Translations under genes and position numbers: made by a program | The notes under the pieces: generated by a model | What the model was told of the DNA's origin: nothing | Database searches by the model: none | The model's input: the letters and a program-made list of their open reading frames with translations, nothing else | Part shown: in pieces, positions 54,013 to 62,474 of the stretch | Position numbering within the stretch: position 1 is the stretch's first letter | How the letters are laid out: the number at the start of each line of letters is the position of its first letter | Assembly: GCF_006363915.1 (NCBI RefSeq) | Contig: NZ_CP040946.1 | Strand: one strand, 5' to 3' | Length of the DNA: 64,000 nucleotides | Source: Methylophilus medardensis | GTDB taxonomy: Bacteria; Pseudomonadota; Gammaproteobacteria; Burkholderiales; Methylophilaceae

Positions 54013-55070
54013 TAGATCAAATTACGCTCGGGGATAGCGGCATTCGCGTCCCCAAAATCGCGCTTGGGACCATGACCTTTGGCGATCAGAATACGCAGCA
54101 AGACGCAGAAGATCAGCTCAGCTTTGCGCTGTCGCAAGGCATCAACTTTATTGATACGGCTGAGATGTACCCGGTGCCGCCGCGAGCAGACACGGTGACA
54201 CGCACTGAAACCATACTGGGGCATTGGCTTAAAAAACAGGCACGCGACCGCATTGTGTTGGCGTCTAAAGTCGCCGGTCCACGGCGCGGCATGCACTGGA
54301 TCCGTGGTGGGCCGAGTGGGATGGATCGTGCGAATATTCGTCAGGCCGTGCATGACAGTCTGACAAGGCTACAAACCGATTACCTCGATGTGTTATACCT
54401 GCATTGGCCCGAGCGCAACGTACCGATGTTCGGCCAATATCAGTTTGACCCACGTGCAGAGCGGGACGCGAACGGCCAGCCAGTGGACTGGGTGCCCATT
54501 CAAACCCAACTCGAAGTCCTCGGCGAGTTGATCCAAGAAGGTAAGGTGCGAGCCATTGGCTTGAGTAACGAACAACCTTGGGGGGTAATGGAGTTTCTGC
54601 GCCTGTCGCGTGAGCAAGGCTTGCCACGGATTGCCGTGCTGCAAAATTGTTATAACCTGATGAATCGCGGCATGGAGTTTGGCATGGCCGAGATCTTGCA
54701 CCGCGAGCGCGTGACACTGGCCGCTTACTCGCCACTGGCATTTGGACATTTGACCGGAAAATATGTCGATGATCCGTCAACTCCGGGTCGCGTGACCTTG
54801 TATTTGGGCTATGCTCAACGGTATAAAAAACCAGGCGTGCCCGTTGCAGCCAAAGCCTATGCTGAGCTGGCACGTGCGCATGGACTCACGCCAACCGAAT
54901 TGGCTTTGAGTTTTGTTTATCACCGATGGTTTGTCGGCTGCACCATTATTGGCGCTACCAATATGCGGCAACTGCAACAAAATGTTGCAGCTTACCAAGT
55001 TCGTTTGAGTGATGAAGTCCTCAATGCCATCGAGCAATTACATTTGACCATGATGAATCCGGCGCCTTAA
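54009..55070 (+). CDS. tas: NADP(H)-dependent aldo/keto reductase (Tas type)
   Basis: A 353-residue cytosolic oxidoreductase with a TIM barrel. The catalytic tetrad is visible: Asp and Tyr in FIDTAEMYPVPP, Lys in IVLASKVAG and His in VLYLHWPER. The pattern LGDSGIRVPKIALGTMTFG at the start and CTIIGATNMRQLQQNV near the end are those of the Tas/YghZ group. The substrate is unknown. TTG at 54009 overlaps the stop of the preceding hypothetical gene. Confidence 0.88.
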   Translation: MIDQITLGDSGIRVPKIALGTMTFGDQNTQQDAEDQLSFALSQGINFIDTAEMYPVPPRADTVTRTETILGHWLKKQARDRIVLASKVAGPRRGMHWIRGGPSGMDRANIRQAVHDSLTRLQTDYLDVLYLHWPERNVPMFGQYQFDPRAERDANGQPVDWVPIQTQLEVLGELIQEGKVRAIGLSNEQPWGVMEFLRLSREQGLPRIAVLQNCYNLMNRGMEFGMAEILHRERVTLAAYSPLAFGHLTGKYVDDPSTPGRVTLYLGYAQRYKKPGVPVAAKAYAELARAHGLTPTELALSFVYHRWFVGCTIIGATNMRQLQQNVAAYQVRLSDEVLNAIEQLHLTMMNPAP

Positions 55071-55097
55071 TTCGGGCGGCCTTAGAAGGGAATCCTT

Positions 55098-56198
55098 ATG
55101 TTTAACCTACATTCTCTACGCTGCTTGCTGCAGTGTGGCCTCATCTTGTGTGTCAGCAGCTTTGCCACTCAAGGGCAGGCGGCTGCTTCCAGCGACATGC
55201 AGACAGCCTTACGCACCTGCCAAACAGCGTTTAGTGAAGATGCCAGCCGCCGCTTGGTGTGCTTTGATCAAGTGGCACAGACCTATGCTGCCGCGCCGGC
55301 GGTGGCCATGGAAGAGTCACCGAAGCAGGCTGCATTAGTCAAAACGGTGGATGCCAAAACCAGCTACCTGACGCGCAAATGGCATTTGAACGCGCAAGAT
55401 GAGTTACATTTTACTGACCTCGAAACCCATCAGCCGAACTACATTGTCGCGGCTTATTCCAATAACCCGAATGACGTACCGACTTCGCCCTCCAGACCAA
55501 ACATGGCAGATCGTGATTTAAGCCATAATGATCTGCATTTTCAGATCAGCTTGAAAACGCAGTTAATGAATTTATCTGAGTGGTTGCCAGATAATCAGTG
55601 GGTACACAGCGCTCGCCTATGGGGGGCTTATACACAACAATCATTTTGGCAGGTATATAGTGCGAGCCAGTCGCGTCCGATGCGGGAACACAATTATTCG
55701 CCCGAGTTGATATTGTCCTTAGGGTTGAACAAGCCGGGGGAATCTAAAGCGGCTGCATTGTTGCCAGACATGGTCAATGTGGGTCTTGTGCATGAGTCTA
55801 ACGGACGTTCCGAGCCCTTGTCGCGCAGCTGGAACCGACTTTACCTACAAGGGGGGTGGCAGTTAGGCGATCGCTACAGCGTGCTCTTTCGGCCATGGTG
55901 GCGTATACCTGATAGTAAATCCAATGACGACAACCCGGATATCAGCAAATATATGGGCTATGGTGACGCCGTATTGCGTTGGGATAACGAGGCCAACACC
56001 ACGTCTGCCAGCATGACCTTGCGTAACAACATGCGCAGTGACAACAAAGGCTATGTCAAATTGGACGTGCAATACAAACCACTTAAAAGTGAGAGCGTGC
56101 GGTTTTACGCCATGTTAGCCAGTGGGTATGGCGTCTCGTTGTTAGACTATAATCAGGCGCAAACCATGTTTGGTATTGGTTTCGCCGTCGGTGAGTAG
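55098..56198 (+). CDS. pldA: Outer-membrane phospholipase A (OMPLA)
   Basis: A 366-residue outer-membrane enzyme that hydrolyses phospholipids reaching the outer leaflet. Signal peptide at about 1-30. The barrel carries the active-site motif GLVHESNGRSEPLSRSWNRL (His and Ser about residues 232 and 234), equivalent to HQSNGRSDPTSRSWNR of characterised OMPLA, and YMGYGDAVLRW follows. An N-terminal extension of about 90 residues (containing CQTAFSEDASRRLVCFDQ) precedes the barrel, typical for betaproteobacterial versions. AAGGGAATCCTT precedes the ATG. Confidence 0.93.
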   Translation: MFNLHSLRCLLQCGLILCVSSFATQGQAAASSDMQTALRTCQTAFSEDASRRLVCFDQVAQTYAAAPAVAMEESPKQAALVKTVDAKTSYLTRKWHLNAQDELHFTDLETHQPNYIVAAYSNNPNDVPTSPSRPNMADRDLSHNDLHFQISLKTQLMNLSEWLPDNQWVHSARLWGAYTQQSFWQVYSASQSRPMREHNYSPELILSLGLNKPGESKAAALLPDMVNVGLVHESNGRSEPLSRSWNRLYLQGGWQLGDRYSVLFRPWWRIPDSKSNDDNPDISKYMGYGDAVLRWDNEANTTSASMTLRNNMRSDNKGYVKLDVQYKPLKSESVRFYAMLASGYGVSLLDYNQAQTMFGIGFAVGE

Positions 56199-56248
56199 GC
56201 TGTGCCTCATGCATCGGCATTCATCCACCCCCATTGAATAAATCTGTG

Positions 56249-57427
56249 ATGCGTCCACTCTCCATTACCTTTCAACGGTTTCTCGCCTCTGAGCAAGCCA
56301 GTAGTGTGCTGTTGCTGCTGGTTACTGTGCTCGCCTTATGCATCGCCAACAGCGTGTGGGCAGCGCATTATCACCAGTTTTGGCATATGCCCTGGTTGGG
56401 CTTGACGCTGGAGGAATGGGTCAATGATGGCCTGATGGCTTTGTTTTTCTTATTGATTGGCCTTGAACTCAAGCGTGAGTTGTATGTGGGTGAGTTATCC
56501 AGCCTTAACAACGCCTTGTTGCCGACCATAGCAGCGGTCGGCGGCATGCTTGTGCCAGCACTCATTTTCTGGCAATTTAACCATGGCACAGCTTATCAAG
56601 CCGGAGTGGGGATCCCCATGGCGACTGACATTGCTTTTGCGCTGGGCGTACTGTCTATGCTGGGCAAACGGGTGCCTGCGCCATTAAAAGTATTTTTGGT
56701 TGCCTTTGCAGTGATTGATGACCTCGGCGCCGCCATCATGATTGCGGTGTTTTACACCGCCACACTATCTTGGCCGCACCTGCTCGGCGCGTTGGCGGTG
56801 TTGGCCTTCTTGTTTGCGCTCAATCGCTGGGGCGTATTATCCATGATCCCTTATCTGCTCGGCGGGGCGCTCATGTGGTGGTTAACGTTGAAATCAGGCG
56901 TGCATGCCACCTTGGCGGGCATTGCATTGGCGTTTGCGATTCCATTTAACAGCCGCAAACACAAGCAACAGGAGGATCACTCATCGCCATCGCATCAGCT
57001 CGAACACGCCTTACATTTGCCAGTCGCTTTTTTGATTCTGCCGGTATTTGCCTTTGCCAACACTGGCGTGCATATCGAGGCGCAAAGCTTGAGTGCAGTG
57101 TTCACGCATGCCAATAGTCAAGGGATTATTCTCGGGCTGCTTGTTGGTAAGCCAATCGGGATCACGCTGGCAGTGTTATTGGCCATTGTCACGGGGATAT
57201 GTAAATTGCATGCACCATTGCGTTTGGCACATATTGCCGGCGCCGCGATGCTCGGTGGCATCGGCTTTACCATGTCAATTTTTATTACTAATTTAGCGTT
57301 TAGTGACACGGCAGAGGCGATCAATCTATCTAAAATGGCCATTCTCACTGGTTCACTACTGTCTGGCTTGGCAGGCTGGTTGTGGTTGAAGGTCGCCTTA
57401 GGGCAAAACCGCATTCGCCCGCATTGA
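56249..57427 (+). CDS. nhaA: Na+/H+ antiporter NhaA
   Basis: A 392-residue inner-membrane antiporter exchanging two protons for one sodium ion, for pH and sodium tolerance. About twelve transmembrane segments. Key residues are visible: MATDIAFALGVLSML, and VIDDLGAAIMIAVFY with the two adjacent Asp of the ion site, then LKSGVHATLAGI and GAAMLGGIGFTMSIFI. ATG at 56249 is used because it gives the usual short N terminus; TTG at 56234 is in frame. Confidence 0.96.
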   Translation: MRPLSITFQRFLASEQASSVLLLLVTVLALCIANSVWAAHYHQFWHMPWLGLTLEEWVNDGLMALFFLLIGLELKRELYVGELSSLNNALLPTIAAVGGMLVPALIFWQFNHGTAYQAGVGIPMATDIAFALGVLSMLGKRVPAPLKVFLVAFAVIDDLGAAIMIAVFYTATLSWPHLLGALAVLAFLFALNRWGVLSMIPYLLGGALMWWLTLKSGVHATLAGIALAFAIPFNSRKHKQQEDHSSPSHQLEHALHLPVAFLILPVFAFANTGVHIEAQSLSAVFTHANSQGIILGLLVGKPIGITLAVLLAIVTGICKLHAPLRLAHIAGAAMLGGIGFTMSIFITNLAFSDTAEAINLSKMAILTGSLLSGLAGWLWLKVALGQNRIRPH

Positions 57428-57531
57428 CTGTGTCAGCGCGGGAAGATCGCTTTGGCTAAAGATGACTAAGCAAAATCATGAGCCCTTTTTGGCGATGTTA
57501 CGCAAGCATTAAGATCTTGAGCTGCGTATAG

Positions 57532-57556
57532 TTACATCAATCGAGATGTGATGTAA
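57532..57556. promoter_or_regulatory. Inverted repeat upstream of pqqA
   Basis: TTACATCA-N9-TGATGTAA, a perfect 8-bp inverted repeat with 9-base spacing, ending 26 bases before the pqqA start codon. It has operator geometry (half-sites about 1.6 helical turns apart) and could bind a dimeric regulator of this small transcription unit. Confidence 0.55.
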
Positions 57557-57581
57557 AACCACTTAATCAAGGAGATCTACC

Positions 57582-57653
57582 ATGTGGACTAAACCAGCTG
57601 CTACTGAAATGCGTTTTGGCTTCGAAGTAACAATGTACGTCATGAACAAGTAA
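57582..57653 (+). CDS. pqqA: Orphan PQQ precursor peptide PqqA
   Basis: A 23-residue peptide, MWTKPAATEMRFGFEVTMYV then MNK. It matches PqqA, the ribosomal precursor of pyrroloquinoline quinone: the Glu and Tyr of EVTMY are the residues crosslinked by PqqE and built into the cofactor. AAGGAG lies nine bases upstream. No pqqB, C, D or E gene is adjacent; nhaA is upstream and an unrelated oxidase-fold gene is convergent downstream, so this is a stand-alone copy with its own inverted repeat upstream and terminator downstream. Extra pqqA copies outside the pqq operon are known in methylotrophs, which need PQQ for methanol dehydrogenase. The gene is easily missed because of its size. Confidence 0.9.
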   Translation: MWTKPAATEMRFGFEVTMYVMNK

Positions 57654-57676
57654 TTTACTCATTACTTGTATCAACG

Positions 57677-57707
57677 CAAACCCGGCTACATGCCGGGTTT
57701 GTTGTTT
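57677..57707 (+). terminator. Terminator of the pqqA unit
   Basis: A perfect 10-bp stem (57677-57686 with 57692-57701), 5-base loop, followed by TTGTTTT. It may also serve the convergent gene on the minus strand. Confidence 0.85.
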
Positions 57708-57771
57708 TAAGCCCACCGAAAAGCTGCCGCGCTCAGCCTGGCACTAAAACTGCGCTCCACCCATGTGAAGC

Positions 57772-58272
57772 CTATAGGTGATTGAGTCGGGCATGCTCGC
57801 CCAATCCGATCGGTGTTGCGGCTGCAATCGATGCCACCATGGCAAACAATCGAACGACCTTGCTATGCGGCGCATCCCAATACTCTGCCAAATGCGGGAT
57901 GAATTTGAGTAAGCATAAATTAGGGGAGGTCGGCCCTTCAGGAAACCAGGGTTTCGCAAACGGCGTCCAAAGTGCTTGCTGACGGTCCGGATTGACTTCA
58001 ATTTCGCCATGACCGGACAAAGACACATACACGCCATTCGGCTCCCCACTGAACGCGAGATTCAGCGTATCGAGATGCGCCACCTTTTCTGAAGTCCGAT
58101 CGGTAAAAAACCAGATCACGCCTTGAGCATCCATTTCAATGGGCCCCATCGGTTGACTGATCAACAGGCCTTGATGGTCAATAAACGTGAGCATGGCCAG
58201 ATCGAAATCTGCAATCAGTTCGCCTAATTGATGACGTTCAGCCATGTGTTGTGTGTGTAATTTCATGCGCAT
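57772..58272 (-). CDS. Pyridoxamine 5'-phosphate oxidase-fold general stress protein
   Basis: A 166-residue protein of the split-barrel flavin-binding general stress family (pyridoxamine 5'-phosphate oxidase-like). Motifs are FDLAMLTFIDHQGLLISQPM, IWFFTDRTSEKVAHLD and VYVSLSGHGEIEVNPDRQ, then the WFPEGPTSPNLCLLKF segment. Such proteins bind FMN, FAD or related cofactors; the reaction is not established. It is not the biosynthetic PdxH, which is longer and has other motifs. ATG at 58272 is used; another at 58266. The neighbouring upstream small gene is on the same strand. Confidence 0.85.
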   Translation of the reverse strand: MRMKLHTQHMAERHQLGELIADFDLAMLTFIDHQGLLISQPMGPIEMDAQGVIWFFTDRTSEKVAHLDTLNLAFSGEPNGVYVSLSGHGEIEVNPDRQQALWTPFAKPWFPEGPTSPNLCLLKFIPHLAEYWDAPHSKVVRLFAMVASIAAATPIGLGEHARLNHL

Positions 58273-58287
58273 GTCTTTCAAAAAAAA

Positions 58288-58491
58288 TTAAACACCAATC
58301 GATTTTTCAACACTGTCACCACTGGCCACCACGATATAGTCCTCAATATCAAGATCAGGGTTTTCTGCGCTAAACCGCGTTTTACCTATTCTGTAGCCGT
58401 CTTCAATATCTTGTGCTAAGACATTTGCCCCCCATAATGGGTTGCCTTGATTCGGTTCACCTTGCCACACGCTGATATAAAATATGGCCAT
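58288..58491 (-). CDS. Small hypothetical protein
   Basis: A 67-residue acidic protein (MAIFYISVWQGEPNQGNPLW...). ATG at 58491 follows GAGAGA; longer in-frame translations to 58614 look like leader read-through. No domain recognised. It is 15 bases upstream of the oxidase-fold gene and probably cotranscribed with it. Function unknown. Confidence 0.6.
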   Translation of the reverse strand: MAIFYISVWQGEPNQGNPLWGANVLAQDIEDGYRIGKTRFSAENPDLDIEDYIVVASGDSVEKSIGV

Positions 58492-58715
58492 CGTAGTTCT
58501 CTCGTCATTGTGATATTCACTCACATCATAAGCACGCTCGGCATTGCACACCGTCAGGTCTTGGCTGAATGTTGTGTCAGAACATACACAGGCCCACTTT
58601 GTGTGGCACCTCAAAATTCCTACATTGGCTTCAGTGCCCGCCGCCTAGGCAGGCGCTAGGCGAGCAGTCATATTAGAGACCTAGCCATTCGCCAATATAA
58701 CCAAAAGGAGTTGTT

Positions 58716-58943
58716 ATGATAGACGCCACCGAAATCAAAGCAGATATGCCAGTGACGACCGCGCAGGCCGAACACTTTGCTGTGGTTGATCATCTCGAAA
58801 GCGAGGATGTGATCAAACTGAAAAAGGACGACACAGGGGTGCATCACTATATCCCGGTCAGTTGGGTGATTTCTACCGAGGGCGGTATCGTGAAAGTGAA
58901 TCGTACCTTGGCGCAGATTACCCAAGATTGGGAGGCGGATTAA
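58716..58943 (+). CDS. DUF2171 family protein
   Basis: A 75-residue protein of the DUF2171 family (HFAVVDHLESEDVIKLKKDD, then YIPVSWV). The family has a PRC-barrel-like small beta fold; members are found in stress-related clusters. An AAAAGGAG ribosome binding site precedes the ATG. A terminator follows. The specific role is unknown. Confidence 0.8.
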   Translation: MIDATEIKADMPVTTAQAEHFAVVDHLESEDVIKLKKDDTGVHHYIPVSWVISTEGGIVKVNRTLAQITQDWEAD

Positions 58944-58959
58944 TGCGCTTCTACTAAAG

Positions 58960-58990
58960 ACGAAGCCCCGGGCTTGAGGTGGGGCTTCGT
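58960..58990. terminator. Bidirectional terminator between the DUF2171 and DUF2383 genes
   Basis: ACGAAGCCCC (58960-58969) and GGGGCTTCGT (58981-58990) form a perfect 10-bp stem with an 11-base loop between two convergent genes. T-runs are weak on both sides, so it may be factor-assisted. Confidence 0.7.
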
Positions 58991-59029
58991 GCATTGTTTC
59001 AAACAGTGCGCCTTGTGGCGTTAAACACT

Positions 59030-59494
59030 TCAGTGTGCAGAAGCTTCTGCACGCGCCGTATCGCGGAGTTGCTTGACCTGATCATGGTTGCGCTGGGCGC
59101 CTTCCAGTTGGCGGACGATGACAAATTTGATGTCCGCGGGCAAGTCTTCGGCTGCTGCTTTGCGGTAGCTGGCAAGCGCCGTATCTTCACCGCGTTCAAC
59201 TTCATTTAACACCGCGACCGTATCATTGCTGGTGAGTGCTATTTTGAGCGCAATCCAACGCCGATGTAACGCGCCACCCAAACTGCTAGATGCCGCAGGT
59301 TCGCCGCCAATTGAACGCACCAAATCCTGTAGCTCTTGCACGCTGGTCGCAACGTCTTGCGATCGACTTAAAAAGAAGGCTTTCAACTGTGGGTCGTCAA
59401 CTTGCTCCGCCGATGTGCGAAACCCTTCCTCACCGTCTTTTGATACTTCAATTAAATCATTGAGGATAGAAATAATCTCGTCATTGTCTGCCAT
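59030..59494 (-). CDS. PA2169-type four-helix bundle protein (DUF2383)
   Basis: A 154-residue protein of the ferritin-like DUF2383/PA2169 group: four predicted helices with motifs SILNDLIEVSKDGEEGFRTS, DPQLKAFFLSRSQD, ALHRRWIALKIAL and DPQVKQLRD-like HDQVKQLRDTA. These proteins often accompany stress-related small proteins; metal or ligand binding is suggested but not shown. The ATG at 59494 follows GGAGACC. An in-frame extension to 59593 is not supported. Confidence 0.86.
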   Translation of the reverse strand: MADNDEIISILNDLIEVSKDGEEGFRTSAEQVDDPQLKAFFLSRSQDVATSVQELQDLVRSIGGEPAASSSLGGALHRRWIALKIALTSNDTVAVLNEVERGEDTALASYRKAAAEDLPADIKFVIVRQLEGAQRNHDQVKQLRDTARAEASAH

Positions 59495-59736
59495 GGTAGG
59501 TCTCCAAAAGGTTGCGATTGATGAAACGCTTATTATGTCGAGGCCCTTTGGCGTGTCCCATCGGCTGAATTCGCAACGTGCTGTAGGATTCACTGTATGG
59601 CGGCCACACCCCCTCGGTCAGTCTGGTTTTGGTGATCTGTTCTTTCCTACATTGAAATCAGCCAATGGCTTGTGGAAAGGCTTGGCGGGCGGTTGTTTAA
59701 TACAACTTTATCGTCCATATCCCCCAAGGAGACCAG

Positions 59737-60342
59737 ATGAATCCGATACGCTTGTTTCATTTTATTTCGCCCAAGCACCTGCAGCCCACAGTGCGCAAGG
59801 TCTCTAAACCCAGTGTTTCGCAATTAATGCTGCTTTATGTGTTGCCTTTATCGTTGATTCCTTGCGTCATGATGTACTTGCGCTTGTATCATCACTATCC
59901 CAAGTTATTTGTTGATCACTTGCCCGGCAACCGATTGCTGATGGTGAGCGCTGAGCTATTATTCTTGCAACTCGGTGTGTTGTTATTGATGGCTTGGATC
60001 ACACAGAACTTGGCAGAGATGGTGAATATCAAACCAGATTTTCGCGACTCGTTGCTGATCATGACCATTGCGACCACGCCCATGTGGTTAACTTCGCTGT
60101 TTTATATTGTCCCCAGCTTAAGTTTTAATGTCGTGGTGCATGCCATTGCGGTATTGCTATCGATATTGCTGGTTTACCGCGGAGTGAGATACATTTTTGA
60201 TGTGCGTGAGCGGGGTGCGCTGGTGACTTTAAGCATGGCGATTGTGTGTACCGCCGGTCTAGGGTTCGCCGTGATCCTGATCGGCTCATTAATCTCATGG
60301 GAGGCCATTGAACAGTTGCAATTTGCAGTGCAAAAAATGTAA
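59737..60342 (+). CDS. Yip1 family membrane protein
   Basis: A 201-residue integral membrane protein with five predicted transmembrane segments (about 30-47, 70-92, 106-125, 132-147 and 170-192). The layout and IKPDFRDSLLIMTIATTPMW motif match bacterial Yip1-domain proteins, which have no settled function. AAGGAG precedes the ATG. Its stop codon is directly adjacent to the stop of the convergent regulator gene. Confidence 0.82.
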   Translation: MNPIRLFHFISPKHLQPTVRKVSKPSVSQLMLLYVLPLSLIPCVMMYLRLYHHYPKLFVDHLPGNRLLMVSAELLFLQLGVLLLMAWITQNLAEMVNIKPDFRDSLLIMTIATTPMWLTSLFYIVPSLSFNVVVHAIAVLLSILLVYRGVRYIFDVRERGALVTLSMAIVCTAGLGFAVILIGSLISWEAIEQLQFAVQKM

Positions 60343-60999
60343 TTAAACCGGGAGCGTGGCGGCGCGACCTGCCACGCCCGTGACGGGAGTGAGGTGGTGC
60401 GCCAGCGCATAGTGGATGAGTGCCGCATTATTATCCACCTGCATTTTTTTGAGGATTTTTGAGCGAAACACACTCACCGAGCCCGGCGCAATGCATAACT
60501 CAATCGCCACCGCGTTCACCGGCTGACCTTTGATTAATTTAAAAAACACTTGCAGTTCACGCAGCGACAAACGTTCATGCAACAAGGGCTGGCTACTGGC
60601 GAGCGGTTGCACATGCTGCGGCATGACAAACTGTCGTCCACGCGCGATGGTGTGAATGGCTGGCAGCACGTGCGCGCTCGCTGCCGTGTAAGGCAAATAA
60701 CCCGCGCAACCAAGGCGTACAAAGTGAACCATGCGTGCGATCAGCTCACTACCGTTGATAATCAGCACGGGGAGGGCCGGAAAAGCCTGTTTGAGGTCGC
60801 AGAATAATTCGAGGCCGTTAGTCTCTGGCGCAGACACATCCAGAATTAACGCGTCACAAGGCTGCTGACGAATTTTAGTGATGGCCTCGCTCACACAACT
60901 GGCCTCGTCTGTCAGATGCAAGTGATGATCTTCGGTAATCAGCGCCTTCAGGGCATTGTGGCTGAGTGCGTGACCGTAGATGAGCAAAATGTTTTTCAT
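60343..60999 (-). CDS. NarL-type response regulator with atypical receiver
   Basis: A 218-residue regulator: a receiver domain (1-115) and a LuxR-type helix-turn-helix (about 150-210, LSLRELQVFFKLIKGQPVNA and SVSVFRSKILKKMQV). The receiver is not canonical. The acidic pair that binds magnesium is replaced by Tyr8-Gly9 (ILLIYGHAL), and the conserved Lys of GxxGYLxK is Tyr in GCAGYLPY, although the phosphoacceptor position Asp54 (ILDVSA) is kept. It probably does not use normal phosphorylation. No histidine kinase gene is adjacent. Start ATG at 60999 matches the family; upstream codons to 61029 overlap the neighbouring gene. Confidence 0.88.
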   Translation of the reverse strand: MKNILLIYGHALSHNALKALITEDHHLHLTDEASCVSEAITKIRQQPCDALILDVSAPETNGLELFCDLKQAFPALPVLIINGSELIARMVHFVRLGCAGYLPYTAASAHVLPAIHTIARGRQFVMPQHVQPLASSQPLLHERLSLRELQVFFKLIKGQPVNAVAIELCIAPGSVSVFRSKILKKMQVDNNAALIHYALAHHLTPVTGVAGRAATLPV

Positions 61000-61025
61000 G
61001 GCGCGCTTATTGCCGTCAGCACGGT

Positions 61026-62456
61026 TCAATCTTCTTGGGTGTCAACGGCTTCATCGTTGTCAGCCACTTCCAGTGCGTCGGGTTGCTTGTTTCGCGCAAA
61101 TAACCGTGTTGGATTTCTCTGCGCTGATTTTCCATTTGCCTTCACATTCCAGATCACGTTACCCACATCGTCCGCCACCAGTAGATGGCCTTTTTGGTCG
61201 ACCAACACCCCGACCGGGCGGCCTTGTGCTTCGCCATCGCGATTGAGAAAATCCGTGAGCACATCAATCGGTTGGCCCGCCGGTTTGCCTTGTTCAAATG
61301 GCACAAAAATTACTTTGTACCCGCTATAAGGGTGGCGGTTCCAGGAGCCATGTTGGCCGACAAACATTCCGTTTTTAAATTGTGCCGGTAGTTGGTTGCC
61401 TTTGGCAGCAGCGAGTCCGAGCGAGGCGGTATGGGCACCGAGCGCATAATCTGGCTGGATAGCTTTGGCGACCAGGTCTGGTTGTTGCGGTTGAATGCGC
61501 GTATCCACATGTTGGCCAAAATAACTGTAAGGCCAACCATAAAAACCGTTCGGTGCTACGGCAGTCATGTAGTCTGGCACCAGATCGCTACCGAGTTCGT
61601 CGCGCTCGTTCACCACCACCCACAAATCACCGCTTTCTGGCTCCCATGCCAAGCCGTTGGGGTTGCGCAGCCCTGAAGCATAAATGCGATGTTTGCCAGA
61701 GGTAGGGTCGACCTCCCAGATGGCAGCGCGCTCTTCTTCAACCGCCATGCCGTTTTCGCCGACATTGCTATTCGATCCCACCGTGACATACATTTTGCTG
61801 CCATCTTTTGTCGGCAAAATATTTTTAGTCCAGTGGTGATTGCGCTCTGCAGGAAGATCGGTCACTTTGGTCGGTGCGCTGGTGATCGTGGTCTGACCGC
61901 TTTCATAGGGAAACTTCACCAGTGCATCCGCATTGGCGACGTAAAACGTATTACCGATTAATGCCATGCCAAAGGGCGAGTGCAAGTCTTTGAGGAATAC
62001 ATGTTTTTCATCGGCTACGCCGTCACCGTCGTGATCGCGCAACAAGGTGATCTGATTCAAGCTTTCGGCGCCGGCGCCCGCCTGTTTCATCCATTTGCTG
62101 GCGATCCAGGCTTTTAAGCTAAAGCCCTGCTGTTTTTCACGATGATTGGTTTCAGCGACTAGAATGTCACCATTGGGTAACTCATACAGCCAACGTGGGT
62201 GATGCAATCCGCTAGCAAAGGCCGTGACTTGGGTACCTGCAGCTGGTGTCGGTCTTTTGCCTTCGGGCCAGCCCACGGCTTTGGCAACATGTACCGTTGG
62301 CAACCATGACTGTTGCGGTGAAGGTAAATCTGGTTGTGGGCCAAAACTGGCAGACTCAGGTAACTTGGTAGGTTGCGTACAACTGGTGAGTAGCAGCACG
62401 CCCACCGAAACGGTCAGTGTGTGTGCATGAGGACATTTTTTGTGCGACATTGGCAT
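61026..62456 (-). CDS. Sorbosone/glucose dehydrogenase-family lipoprotein, probably PQQ-dependent
   Basis: A 476-residue protein with a lipobox LLTSC (Cys26) and a six-bladed propeller of the GSDH/sorbosone dehydrogenase family. Motifs include ASGLHHPRWLYELPNGDILV, DHDGDGVADEKHVFLKDLHS with a cation-binding-like DxDGDG loop, VTVGSNSNVGENG, YASGLRNPNGLAWEPESGDL and GQHGSWNRHPYSGYKVIFV. Relatives oxidise sugars or sugar aldehydes with PQQ in the periplasm; the substrate here is unknown. GGAG precedes the ATG at 62456. It lies 3.4 kb from the orphan pqqA. A linked regulator gene begins 26 bases beyond its end. Confidence 0.85.
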   Translation of the reverse strand: MPMSHKKCPHAHTLTVSVGVLLLTSCTQPTKLPESASFGPQPDLPSPQQSWLPTVHVAKAVGWPEGKRPTPAAGTQVTAFASGLHHPRWLYELPNGDILVAETNHREKQQGFSLKAWIASKWMKQAGAGAESLNQITLLRDHDGDGVADEKHVFLKDLHSPFGMALIGNTFYVANADALVKFPYESGQTTITSAPTKVTDLPAERNHHWTKNILPTKDGSKMYVTVGSNSNVGENGMAVEEERAAIWEVDPTSGKHRIYASGLRNPNGLAWEPESGDLWVVVNERDELGSDLVPDYMTAVAPNGFYGWPYSYFGQHVDTRIQPQQPDLVAKAIQPDYALGAHTASLGLAAAKGNQLPAQFKNGMFVGQHGSWNRHPYSGYKVIFVPFEQGKPAGQPIDVLTDFLNRDGEAQGRPVGVLVDQKGHLLVADDVGNVIWNVKANGKSAQRNPTRLFARNKQPDALEVADNDEAVDTQED

Positions 62457-62474
62457 GGGGCGCTCCTAAGGTGT

